This document shows positions 33,879 to 42,822 of a DNA stretch of 64,000 nt, piece after piece; within the stretch, counting starts at the first letter, position 1; each line of letters begins with the position of its first letter. The stretch is taken from contig CM043944.1 of the NCBI GenBank assembly GCA_014529385.2, forward strand, positions 67,705,895 through 67,769,894, read 5' to 3'. The notes beneath the pieces were generated by a model. The model had not been told where the DNA came from. It was given only the letters and a program-made list of their open reading frames with translations, and did no database searches. The translations under genes were made by a program, and so were the position numbers. Source of the DNA: Adiantum capillus-veneris. Lineage: Eukaryota > Streptophyta > Polypodiopsida > Polypodiales > Pteridaceae.

Positions 33879-35026
33879 TGTCACCTGAACCGAATAATAG
33901 AGATCGATAGCAAAAGATAGAGAAAGAGATCTTTGTATTGATGAATCTTTGTAGAGTTTTGATACAACAGAGGAGCAAAATATATGGGCGCACTCCGTTG
34001 TACGGAGCTCGAACCTCCCGACCACCCCCGAGCTTCAGTTCGCTTGCATGCAGCGTCTCACTCGCACTTGCACTCGCACTCGCACTCTCACTCTCACTCT
34101 CACTCGCACTCGCACTCGCACTCGCAGAAGAAGAGATCGGTGAATGATCCCCAAACGCACCACCCGTCGTGCTTTTATCCTTCTTTTCCTCGAAAAGCCT
34201 GCACGATTTTCGTACCAAGTATACCTGCGAGAATAATATAAGAACGTGATCGCTAAACGATCCGTAAAGGTTAGATTTCTATCATGACACTTTGCACAAA
34301 TCGTGTTTCACACATTGATTTCTGCATCGCCTACAAAATAGCCAAAAGAACATACTCGTGCAACCAATTCAACATGATAATCAAAGTAAAAAACATAATT
34401 ATATACCTTCATAATCTCAATTGCCATACTCTACCATGAAGAAACAATCCACTTCTTGGTTGATAGCAGGGAGAACTGTATGATGTTGTAGGTCTGTCTG
34501 TCCCTGTGTACATTACACTGCTGTTGTCTTCTGTTTGTTTTCATCATAACTTTTACAAACGAACTCAGAACAGAGCGATCCAGGTACTCAAAACGACGGG
34601 AATAGGTTTGGTCTACAAGACATCGCGAACAGAATTGCGAAAAAACGTCTTTGTTTGGCTAAAAACGCAACTTTTAGGTCGCGACTCATAAAAGCTCTAT
34701 TTTTGGATCTCCACTACTTTTTCAACTTATTTTAAGTCTACCCATGCATTTTAAGCTAAAACACATAAATATAAAATATTGATATTAATAAAAATCTCAA
34801 TTTTACTATTCATAGACAGACTATCTATTATTCATTAATCTTTATCAAATACGTCTTTAGTGTATTATTTAAAAAAAAGAATATATGTTCTCTCTTAATA
34901 TCTCAACTCATTCGTATAAGCTCTATTTAATAGACTATTCAACAATCTTTCAAATCGTGCTAACGAAAGATATGCTCTGCTACATTCTTTTCGACTTTAA
35001 GAACTTCAAAGACTAGTTCTATTACA
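33879..35026 (-). mobile_element. Solo LTR of the Chr family inside LINE1
   Basis: The sequence runs TGTCACCTGAAC to CTATTACA and matches Chr1 LTRs end to end. TCATG flanks it on both sides (33874-33878 and 35027-35031), an exact 5-bp duplication. No internal region is left, so the element was removed by LTR-LTR recombination. About 180 bp not present in the Chr1 LTRs lies at about 34222-34408 between two TATACC words. The CACTCG-type array (about 34060-34125) is the longest of the family here. Orientation is by analogy with Chr1. Confidence 0.95.
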
Positions 35027-35031
35027 TCATG

Positions 35032-35805
35032 CTTAACATTTGGTCCACCATATCAACATATATAAGTGCTCGTTTGAAGTCTAAACATAGGTACAAATGA
35101 TTCACATCATGATTGGAGACTACATGCTCGGGTAGTTTACTATACTTGAGGTCAATACATAACATCCTATGATTCGATTCCGGATTCCATTCACCAAGTG
35201 TAAAGCTTTGTATACATTCTAGAGTGGCTTCCGAGAACAACATATAGTCAATCACGCTATCACCATTGTGCTTTCTACATGTAAAGTCATTGGTGCCTTG
35301 CCATAGAGATACACCATTTGCAATGAGCATTCCGGTTCTTTTGCATAATTAGAACTTCATTTATACATGTATGAGTCATCCATTCTTTTTGAGACATAGG
35401 GCATGTCGACTTGTTGTGTGTCGTGTTGTAACATATTTGTGTGAGCATTCATGTCTCCAAAAACAATGGCTTCACCTTGATCCTTGTAACCCGGGGCAAT
35501 CACTTATCAAAAGACCCCTATATCATGTGCGTTCAAGAGGTAATTAATAATACCCCAATATACATACTATACTTACACTGTGAGCCTATTTAAAAAACCC
35601 CCACCCCCCTCTGTATGTATACATTTTTATACATTTTGGTCTTTTAATATTCCTTTCCGGTTAACTCGTGTGATATCATACACATTCTAAAAAGTGACCG
35701 CCCCGGGACTTGTAATGAGCAATGTCTTCCTCTAATTCAACAAAGGGCTGATCTCTATCCATATTCAAGCGAGCATAAAAGTTGGAGTCATAGTGAGGAA
35801 TGTAG
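35032..35805 (-). pseudogene. LINE1 endonuclease domain, split
   Basis: The minus strand encodes an apurinic/apyrimidinic-type endonuclease: SNFYARLNMDRDQPFVELEEDIAHYK, then (after a MITE) DQGEAIVFGDMNAHTN and, in another frame, TNDFTCRKHNGDSVIDYML and NHRML. GDMNAHT and the S-x-IDY and N-H residues are the family's catalytic blocks. The domain is cut on its N-terminal side at 35805, where the Tat1 LTR starts. Confidence 0.9.
35490..35707. mobile_element. 218-bp MITE in the LINE1 endonuclease
   Basis: Terminal inverted repeats are CCCGGGGCAATCACTT on the left and CCCGGGGCGGTCACTT as the reverse complement of the right. The flanks share CTTGTAA (35483-35489 and 35709-35715), extending to 8 bp with one mismatch. 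Removal restores the endonuclease frame between HYK and DQGEAIVFGD. The duplication length suggests a hAT-type MITE, but the ends differ from the hAT-like element at 25208. Confidence 0.88.
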
Positions 35806-36638
35806 TGATAGCTGCCTTTTGAAAATCAAAGAAAAAGAAGAAAAAAAAACTTATTTTTCCTCTGTTGAAGCCTTGGCAACACTGTTGGAAGGCTAGGCAC
35901 CGCCTGGTCAATCCTCCCAACACCCCTATGGGTATGACCCCCCCCCCCCCCCCCCCTCGATTTTTCGTCCTTGTCACCCTCAACCCCGTTGGTCCATACC
36001 CCAGCCTAACCGGCCGCCCTTGGTTTCAGATACCCTTAATCCCCGCGTAGTTTATTCCCCCCCCCCCCCCCCCCCCCCCCCCCGCCCGACGGGCATTGGA
36101 TGAAATAACACCCCCTCTCTTTTCCCTACATACCTCTCTCCTTCTCTCCCAAATTTACCACCCCCCTGGCCAGCAGGCGTAATCTTTGAGCACTCACCCC
36201 GACCCCTCTCTCGTGCTCCCTCTGTGTTGAGCCGCATGGAGACCCCCACCCTCTGCTCTCCCGTATTCTTACACTCACACTGTAAACCCCCCCCCCCCCC
36301 CCCCCTCCCCCCCTCACACTTTTCCCCCCGACTCTCATTACCCCCCCCCAGGCCCACTAATATTCTTCCCCTAACCCCTCCCCCCTCTTCCCCACCCGCT
36401 TGCCTCACCCTCCCCTCGGCTTCACTCACCCTTCCCTTGGCCCACTATCCCCACCATGTCCCCCACACCATTGACTTCTACCCCCCCCCCCCTCATCCTT
36501 GAGACAACATACAAAACTTAGGATAAGACAACACCCCCCCCCCCCCCCTCTCACACACCCTCTTCCTCCCCCCCCCCCCCGCCCCCCCCCACGGTGGGCA
36601 CCCGCCCTAGGAGATTCCCCATCCCTCTAGCGCCACCT

Positions 36639-36695
<57 letters not shown>

Positions 36696-36903
36696 TTTTC
36701 AAGCCCGAAGGCGCAACGCGCATGACCATGGAGCCCACGCCTTCATACACCACACACTCACTCTCATCCTTACACTCAAACACACCACCCCAACCCCCTC
36801 TCCCTCTCTCGTGCTTTGTTTCAGTAGCAGTAGCCGCCCGCCTCCCGCTCTCTCTCCCTCTCGGCCTGTACAAGCGTAGCGCATTCTCTCTCTCTCTCAA
36901 CAC

Positions 36904-36960
<57 letters not shown>

Positions 36961-37190
36961 ATACACACACCCAAGCCTGCGTAGCTACCGCTGGCCGCCG
37001 AACAAAGAAGAAAAAAATAAAAAAAACAAATATAAAAACATATATACATTATGTATATAAGCCCCCCGTTCCCACCACACGCTCGCGAACACATATAAAT
37101 ACACACATGCACTCAAGCGCACACACCCATATACATATATATATATATATACACATCCGTCCACATGCACATACATACACACACACGCGT
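35806..37190 (+). mobile_element. Tat1 5' LTR, first part
   Basis: The LTR begins TGATAGCTGCC at 35806; the same start is found at 52210 and 61508 in Tat2. It contains poly-C runs, a (CT)n array (36644-36690), the block AAGCCCGAAGGCGCAACGCG, a (CA)n array (36909-36958) and ATATATACATTATGTATATA. It is interrupted at 37190 by FG1 and continues at 47265. The site of insertion is in the LINE1 endonuclease; the LINE bases next to it are TGTAG. Confidence 0.9.
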
Positions 37191-38017
37191 TGTCGAGAAA
37201 TTTGCGGTCTTGCCAGGAAAGCACCGGGCTTATGGCTGTGAGAGTTTGTGAGAGAACTCAACAAAAACTATATGAAGGAGTTAAACCATAGATGCCATGA
37301 AGACTAGGGTTTGGAAAGAAGTGCAATCAAAGAAGACTCACTCTTTCTCTCTTGCACTCACACACACAAAGAAAGAACGCAAAAGAGAATGTCAAAACAA
37401 TACGAAGATGAAAACATAAAAGCTATGGTCATATCATATCATGGGTAATATGAAAGGGTTAATGGATGAGTTAATGGCATTCAATCTTGGCTGACCAAAT
37501 AGGCTACGAATTGTTCTTTGGAATCGTAGTTTTGTGCTTACCATAATATATATATTTTGTCTAGTGATTGGGATTAATTGTGTGTACAAATCCTCTTGGT
37601 TCATAGCAAGATAACTACGCTTACATCAAAAGAAAAATTATAGTCTATGAGAGGTAGTATGATGGGATCCGGTGATAGAAGTATTTCATTGAGCCTTTCA
37701 GGGCCAAAGAGAAACACTATACGTTGTTGAAAGTGTATTTTACGGCTAATCCATACGTTAATTCTAATAGATTGTACAGAGTGAAAGCGATAGAAATGAT
37801 CATCATGTGGGTTATTCATCTAGGATAGTATGTGAGAAATGTAGATATGAGAGAAGTGAAGAGATGAGAATTTTCCCTCCCAAGCCCTATTCTTGCCCGT
37901 GGACAAAAAGGATACTGCGGGGAGAGATGTACCTGTAGCAAAGAGAACCTAAAATTTGTAGAGAGGATGAATTACTAAGAGTGAGAGAGATAGATTTGGT
38001 TAAGGAGATAATATTAG

Positions 38018-38050
<33 letters not shown>

Positions 38051-39218
38051 ATTAAAGATGAAAAAGAAAACAACAAGAAATCAAGAAAACATCAATGTAG
38101 AACACATCTTACTTGAAACCCTTCGGCACCATTATTGATGGGAGAGAGAAGAAGAGTGGATAATTCCACTTTGATCGATACACCAAGTGCAAGACCTTCT
38201 TTGATTAGAGTTGATCTTCCAAGGTTAGATGGTTGCAAGAATGGCTAGTCTCCCTCTAGGAGAAAGTGTAGGATTGGGCTTATGTTAATGGCTAAGTACA
38301 ATTAGACATTACTACTCACTCCCTCGAGAATTCCTCTCATCAATGGATTGAATGCTTGAGTCACTTCCAAGGAAGAAGAGGTCCCCTTTTATAGGTGAAG
38401 GGAACCCCCAAGGGTTTACACAAGAAGAGAGGAGCCAGTGTGAACAGGAATTGGAAAAGTTGGAAATGAGCTGCCCTTGCATGATGTGGGCAGATTTGGG
38501 TCCAGTATTTTGATCATATCTCCTCAACCGTGGCTCCAAATAAAAAAGTAAAAATATGGGCAAAAACTTCAGCTCATTAGCTACGATTTTCATTTCAAAA
38601 TTGTTTTCCAATTCGGATTGGAACCTTGTGTAAAAAATTCATCCAAATAGGGTTCATTTATGGCAGCAAAAGTCTTCATGTGGTCTCCTTAGCCTAGACT
38701 TTCATTTAATTCCAAAGGACACCTCATGCCATATGAAAGCATGACATTGCTCCTTGACAAAGTTTTGTAATCATGCTTGCAATAATGCATTAAAATAAGT
38801 GTATCTTTGAAATCATGCCACCTAGTGTCCCACTAGGATTTGATTCTCTCCTAGTAGCTATTTAAAAAGAAATATAAGAAAAGTATAAAAAATACATAGA
38901 ATATATATATATTGGAGTTTACCCTAGATATAGGATCTAGCTAGTGTGTGAGATGATAATGAAATAGTAGAAATAAAGAATCAATGCTTTTTGCCCCAAG
39001 TTAAAGAGGCGGAGCTATTGATGCTTTTCCCATAGTATTTTCTGATGGTAAAGTAAGGATATGTTACCCTTGAGAAAAATAATAGGATGAGACAGAAGGA
39101 TTATTATTATACTTAAATATGCATATGTACACTATAGGAAATATAATTATGTATTTAAAAAAATACAAGATAGATCTTGTAGCATGCGTTCCCACTATGT
39201 ACGTGTCACAGCACGACA
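37191..39218 (-). mobile_element. FG1 3' LTR
   Basis: The 2028-bp repeat starts TGTCGAGAAATTTG and ends CAGCACGACA on plus. Its partner is 45230-47260. The ends form TGTCG...CGACA. In roughly 840 aligned bases I counted about a dozen substitutions against the partner. A (TA)n tract lies at about 38018-38046. GCGT at 37187-37190 and 47261-47264 is the target duplication. Confidence 0.95.
37601..37819 (-). CDS. Small conserved ORF P1 in FG1 3' LTR
   Basis: This 72-codon minus-strand ORF lies within the LTR. The core reads KIHFQQRIVFLFGPERLNEI, followed by SPDPIILPLIDYNFSFDVS and a hydrophobic end. Homologous ORFs occur in the other FG1 LTR (45640-45858), as a diverged tandem copy next to it (45431-45643), and in Tat1 and Tat2 upstream of gag (49403-49618, 55359-55574). 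Between this ORF and Tat1 most codon differences in the aligned core are synonymous, which argues for past protein-level selection. The overlapping tandem copy in this LTR (37392-37604) has a TGA in place of CGA. Function unknown; no known family recognised. Confidence 0.6.
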   Translation of the reverse strand: MNNPHDDHFYRFHSVQSIRINVWISRKIHFQQRIVFLFGPERLNEILLSPDPIILPLIDYNFSFDVSVVILL

Positions 39219-39230
39219 TCCACCCCCTCT
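39219..39230 (-). other. FG1 polypurine tract
   Basis: On the minus strand AGAGGGGGTGGA lies immediately before the 3' LTR start and would prime plus-strand DNA synthesis. Confidence 0.9.
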
Positions 39231-39276
39231 AAACCTGCACATCCTCCGGTATGTGCCACATTGTCTCTTTGTAAGA

Positions 39277-41196
39277 TTAGACCTCTTGTACATCTTCCTT
39301 GTCTTCTTCTTCACTGGATGATTCTAGAGCTTCATGTTCACTTTGATCTTCACCTGTGGTTTTCTCTTCTTCCTCATCCATATCTTCTAGATCATTGTCT
39401 CCTCTTCTCTTAAACATTTTAATCCTTTTTCCTGCAATGGGAATCTTTACTTCTGTACCATCTAGTTCAGACAAGCTGTAAGTAGCATTTTCATGCACAT
39501 GCTTTACAACATACGGTCCAAACCATCTTTTTGAGAACTTACGCATGACTGTGTGCTGGTTATCAAGGCTACTATCATACACTAAAACCCGGTCACCTTT
39601 GCCAATTGCTTTGCTCCTGAGTCGATGTCGCTTATCAAAATAGTCCTTGTTTTTCAACCTTGCATTTTTGAGTCGTTCTTTTGCAGCTTCAATGTCTTCA
39701 GGTCTTCTCTCTAGCTGCCTTATACGCAGTGCAAGGAGATCTTCCCTACTAAGCCCCTCTTGCCAAGGTAGTACATTCCATGTGGGAATTGTATCCTCAA
39801 TCGGCATCACTGGCTTTTGACCATGCATTAGCTCCGCAGGCATGTAGCCAGTTACTGAGCTATCTGTTGTACGATCAGCCCATAAAGCATATGGTAACAA
39901 TTTTGGCCACTCACCAACTCTTCCTTCGCAAGCCTTGGCCAAAGCTTTGATGATAGGAGGATGCCCTCTTTCACTCTTTCCATTGCCTTCAGGGTTGTAA
40001 GCTGTAGTAAGAGAAAGCTTGATCCCTAATCTAGAAAAGAACTCCCTTGCTTCTTCGGCATCCAGTTCACCTCGATCTGCAGTGATTTTTCCCACACAAC
40101 CATAACGGCAAATCACCTCATCAAGAAGGAATTTGCAAACAGCTTCTGTGGTCTTAGCTCTTAATGCTCTTCCTTCAACCTGGTTAGTTAGGTCCTCTCG
40201 TGCAAGAACCAAGTATCTCATCTGCCAGAGTTCTAAAGGCATCGTGACTAGATCCACAACCCATTTATAGTGTATGGCTAGTGGATATGTAGGGTGCAAT
40301 CCATCACGATGTCGAACATTTGAATACATTTGACAAGTTACACATGACTCTACAAACTGAGATACATCTTTATACATACCCTTCCACCAGTATTTTTCTT
40401 TCAACTTGGAGAAGGTTGCCCACACACCCCTGTGTCCAGCCCATAGACTCTCATGAAACTCTTGCATGAGATTTACTTGAGTCTCTTTTTTAGATATAAC
40501 CCGTTGTGGTGTAGCACCCTTTTGTTTAGGATGCTTCCACAAGTAACCATCCCTTAAAAAGTACCCATATACTTTCCTGCGTATCCTCTTGAATTCTTGT
40601 TCAGACCAATCATCCTGTTTTGTTAGAGTACTCAAGTACCTTCCAATAGAAAGCCAATCACCTTCATAAAGATCTTTCAAAAACAATTCAAGTGAATTAG
40701 TCATACAGACATTGTTACCTTTGACATGAGAGATAGAATAGAATTTTGTGCCTACATCATCTCCCTCATCAATCATTTGTGACTCATCTTCATACCTTGC
40801 CCTTGATAGCATATCTGCCACTGTATTGTCTTTACCTACAATGTGCTTAAACTCGGGATTTAAGGACTTAATGTAGGCAATCCACCGCAACATAGCAATG
40901 TCTGGTGTTGAGCAGCTTGTAATCATCCCAAGAAGTGGTAGACAATCTGTTTCTACAACCACACATGCACCAATTAGGTACTCTTTCCCACTTTTCAAGG
41001 CTGTAACCATACCCCATAACTCTCTTTTTATCTGTGGATAGTTTCTTTGGCGAGCACTTAGTACCTTTGCTCCAAATCTTACCACATACCTGTGTCCTTC
41101 TTTGTCATCTTTCCCTATTGCCCATCCAATCCCTGTAGGACTGGTATCTACTGTCACAATCACTGGCCTTTGACACTCATAGTCTACCTTTCTCAA
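39277..41196 (-). CDS. FG1 pol, RNase H and integrase (639 codons open)
   Basis: The ORF opens in RNase H: VTVDTSPTGIGWAIG (Asp), RELWGMVTALKSGKEYL (Glu), VETDCLPLLGM (Asp) and ADMLSRARYEDE (Asp). The integrase zinc domain reads HESLWAGHRGVW then CVTCQ. The core has WVVDLVTMPLELWQM (first Asp), ITADRGELD (second Asp) and NPEGNGKSERGHPP (Glu). The tail has FGPYVVKHVHENATYSL, KIPIAGKRIKMFKRR and an acidic Glu/Asp-rich end. All catalytic residues are present. One TAG at 41206-41208 separates it from the reverse transcriptase frame; otherwise pol is open. FG2 is a decayed relative. From memory of the family, this RNase H/integrase type resembles elements common in fungi, which needs a database search. 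Confidence 0.92.
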   Translation of the reverse strand: MRKVDYECQRPVIVTVDTSPTGIGWAIGKDDKEGHRYVVRFGAKVLSARQRNYPQIKRELWGMVTALKSGKEYLIGACVVVETDCLPLLGMITSCSTPDIAMLRWIAYIKSLNPEFKHIVGKDNTVADMLSRARYEDESQMIDEGDDVGTKFYSISHVKGNNVCMTNSLELFLKDLYEGDWLSIGRYLSTLTKQDDWSEQEFKRIRRKVYGYFLRDGYLWKHPKQKGATPQRVISKKETQVNLMQEFHESLWAGHRGVWATFSKLKEKYWWKGMYKDVSQFVESCVTCQMYSNVRHRDGLHPTYPLAIHYKWVVDLVTMPLELWQMRYLVLAREDLTNQVEGRALRAKTTEAVCKFLLDEVICRYGCVGKITADRGELDAEEAREFFSRLGIKLSLTTAYNPEGNGKSERGHPPIIKALAKACEGRVGEWPKLLPYALWADRTTDSSVTGYMPAELMHGQKPVMPIEDTIPTWNVLPWQEGLSREDLLALRIRQLERRPEDIEAAKERLKNARLKNKDYFDKRHRLRSKAIGKGDRVLVYDSSLDNQHTVMRKFSKRWFGPYVVKHVHENATYSLSELDGTEVKIPIAGKRIKMFKRRGDNDLEDMDEEEEKTTGEDQSEHEALESSSEEEDKEDVQEV

Positions 41197-41208
41197 AGTC
41201 GTTGCTGA

Positions 41209-42822
41209 CTAGAGTAACTCCTTTAGATTTTTCATGGATTTTACATGTGCTTCTGTCCATTTAAACTTTTGATTCTTTCTAAGCAGTTGATAAAGAGGAT
41301 CAGCTACATGTGCATAATGTGGAATCCAAATAACATAGAAGACACATGCTCCCAGAAACCTTCTAACCTCAGTGATGCTAGTGCATGTTTCTTTCATTCT
41401 TTGGATGGCATCTACCTTTGATGGACAAGGTTTCCTACCATATGGCCCGCATATGTGCCCCACAATGAGCACTTCTTTGACACCAAACATAGACTTTTTC
41501 CCTGACAATGTAAGATTCACTTCTTCCAACCTAGACAAAATTTTATCACAATCATTTATGTGATTTACCATAAACCTGCGACATCCCTTGAGATCCAAAG
41601 CTTCATCTTTGTCACTTTCTTCACATCCTTTGATAGGAAAATCATCAATGAAAGGCATTGTGATTTGAGGCATAAAGTCACGTAAGACCTTATTCATCCC
41701 ATTCATCATATGTGCAACCGAGTTGGTTGCTCCCTGTGGCAAGGTACACATCCTTACCAAACCCAAAGGTGTCCTCATGGTTCTCAAGTCTCTGCTTTCG
41801 ATTGCAAGCTGAAATTGATCATACCCTGAATAGAGATCCCCCATTGAGTAGATTGCCCTCCCTGCAAACGCCTTTGCAAATTCATCCACAATTGGACCTG
41901 TACCTACATTTCTAATTGTCACCTTGTTCACTGGTTGCATATCTTGGATGAAGCGTAGAGAACCATTCTTCTTTGGGACTGTGAACCACCTGTTTGAGTA
42001 TGGAGCACAAGAAGGCTCCAAGATTCCCATTTTGATTTTCTCATTCAGTAGATCTACTAAGTTTGGCAAGTGAGCCTTTGGAACCGGAATAGGCCGCAGA
42101 TTCCAAGGCACATGAGGTATTGTGAAAATTACCATAGGAGCTACAATAGAAGGATCAACACATCCTATCTCATGTGGCTCAAATGAAAAAGCCTTACCAT
42201 GCTTTGAAAGCATTTCTTTGAAGCACTTTGTCTCCTCCTGTGTTAGAAACTCCTTGCGACCAATCTGCAAGTCTTGGAAAGACTCCTTTGTGAAGGTATG
42301 CACAATCTTTTTAGGATTCCGCAAACTTGGTTGTAAAGAAGTCTGTTCAATCTTTTCCTTGTTGTTGGGTGGTAAGGGTGAAGCTACTGGTTTCACCTTC
42401 TTTGCTACACTCTTGTATTTAGTTTCAACATGGACTTCTGGGCCAACTGTTTGGCTTTCTTTAAAGGCTTCTATTACTTGATACATCTCCATAGAGCAAA
42501 CTTCCACAAATTCATTTTCAAGATGCAAACTAGACCTCATTATAGCATCAAGCTCACCCATAGTATTTACAAAAGAAATTTGTTCACACAAACCCAAAAC
42601 ATTTTCAGTAGGCTTTAGCAACCCACTCTTTTTCATGCCTATTTGTACATTATGCACATATTGCCTCTCATATCTCTTCAAATCTTCAAGTTTTTTAAAA
42701 CATACTGATCCATTCCTTGTTACCAAGAAGCTCATCGAGAAAGTTTCACCTATTTTTTGATCAAGCGAGACCCTTTTTTTTCTATACCACTGCAATCCCG
42801 CTTTACAATGGTACTTGGCCAA
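41209..42822 (-). CDS. FG1 reverse transcriptase (537 codons open)
   Basis: The frame starts without ATG, overlapping the end of gag-protease by about 20 bases in the +1 frame. Motifs in order: FIQDMQPVNKVTIRN, YSMGDLYSGYDQFQLAI, RTPLGLVRMCTLPQGATNSV, MPFIDDFPIKGCEE (catalytic F-I-D-D) and VLIVGHICGPYGRKPCPSKV, then RRFLGACVFYVIWIPHYA. The first 170 residues precede the polymerase and are unassigned. The end is a TAG that probably replaces a Gln codon, with RNase H continuing in frame. Except for that stop the polymerase looks intact. Confidence 0.92.
   Translation of the reverse strand: MAKYHCKAGLQWYRKKRVSLDQKIGETFSMSFLVTRNGSVCFKKLEDLKRYERQYVHNVQIGMKKSGLLKPTENVLGLCEQISFVNTMGELDAIMRSSLHLENEFVEVCSMEMYQVIEAFKESQTVGPEVHVETKYKSVAKKVKPVASPLPPNNKEKIEQTSLQPSLRNPKKIVHTFTKESFQDLQIGRKEFLTQEETKCFKEMLSKHGKAFSFEPHEIGCVDPSIVAPMVIFTIPHVPWNLRPIPVPKAHLPNLVDLLNEKIKMGILEPSCAPYSNRWFTVPKKNGSLRFIQDMQPVNKVTIRNVGTGPIVDEFAKAFAGRAIYSMGDLYSGYDQFQLAIESRDLRTMRTPLGLVRMCTLPQGATNSVAHMMNGMNKVLRDFMPQITMPFIDDFPIKGCEESDKDEALDLKGCRRFMVNHINDCDKILSRLEEVNLTLSGKKSMFGVKEVLIVGHICGPYGRKPCPSKVDAIQRMKETCTSITEVRRFLGACVFYVIWIPHYAHVADPLYQLLRKNQKFKWTEAHVKSMKNLKELL

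Noticed and set aside
36052-36502. Gly- or Pro-rich ORFs in the poly-C region
   Set aside because: They come from C runs and CT tracts in the Tat LTR.
38018-38046. (TA)n tract as a promoter TATA box
   Set aside because: It is a variable-length microsatellite in both FG1 LTRs; no evidence of position relative to a start site.
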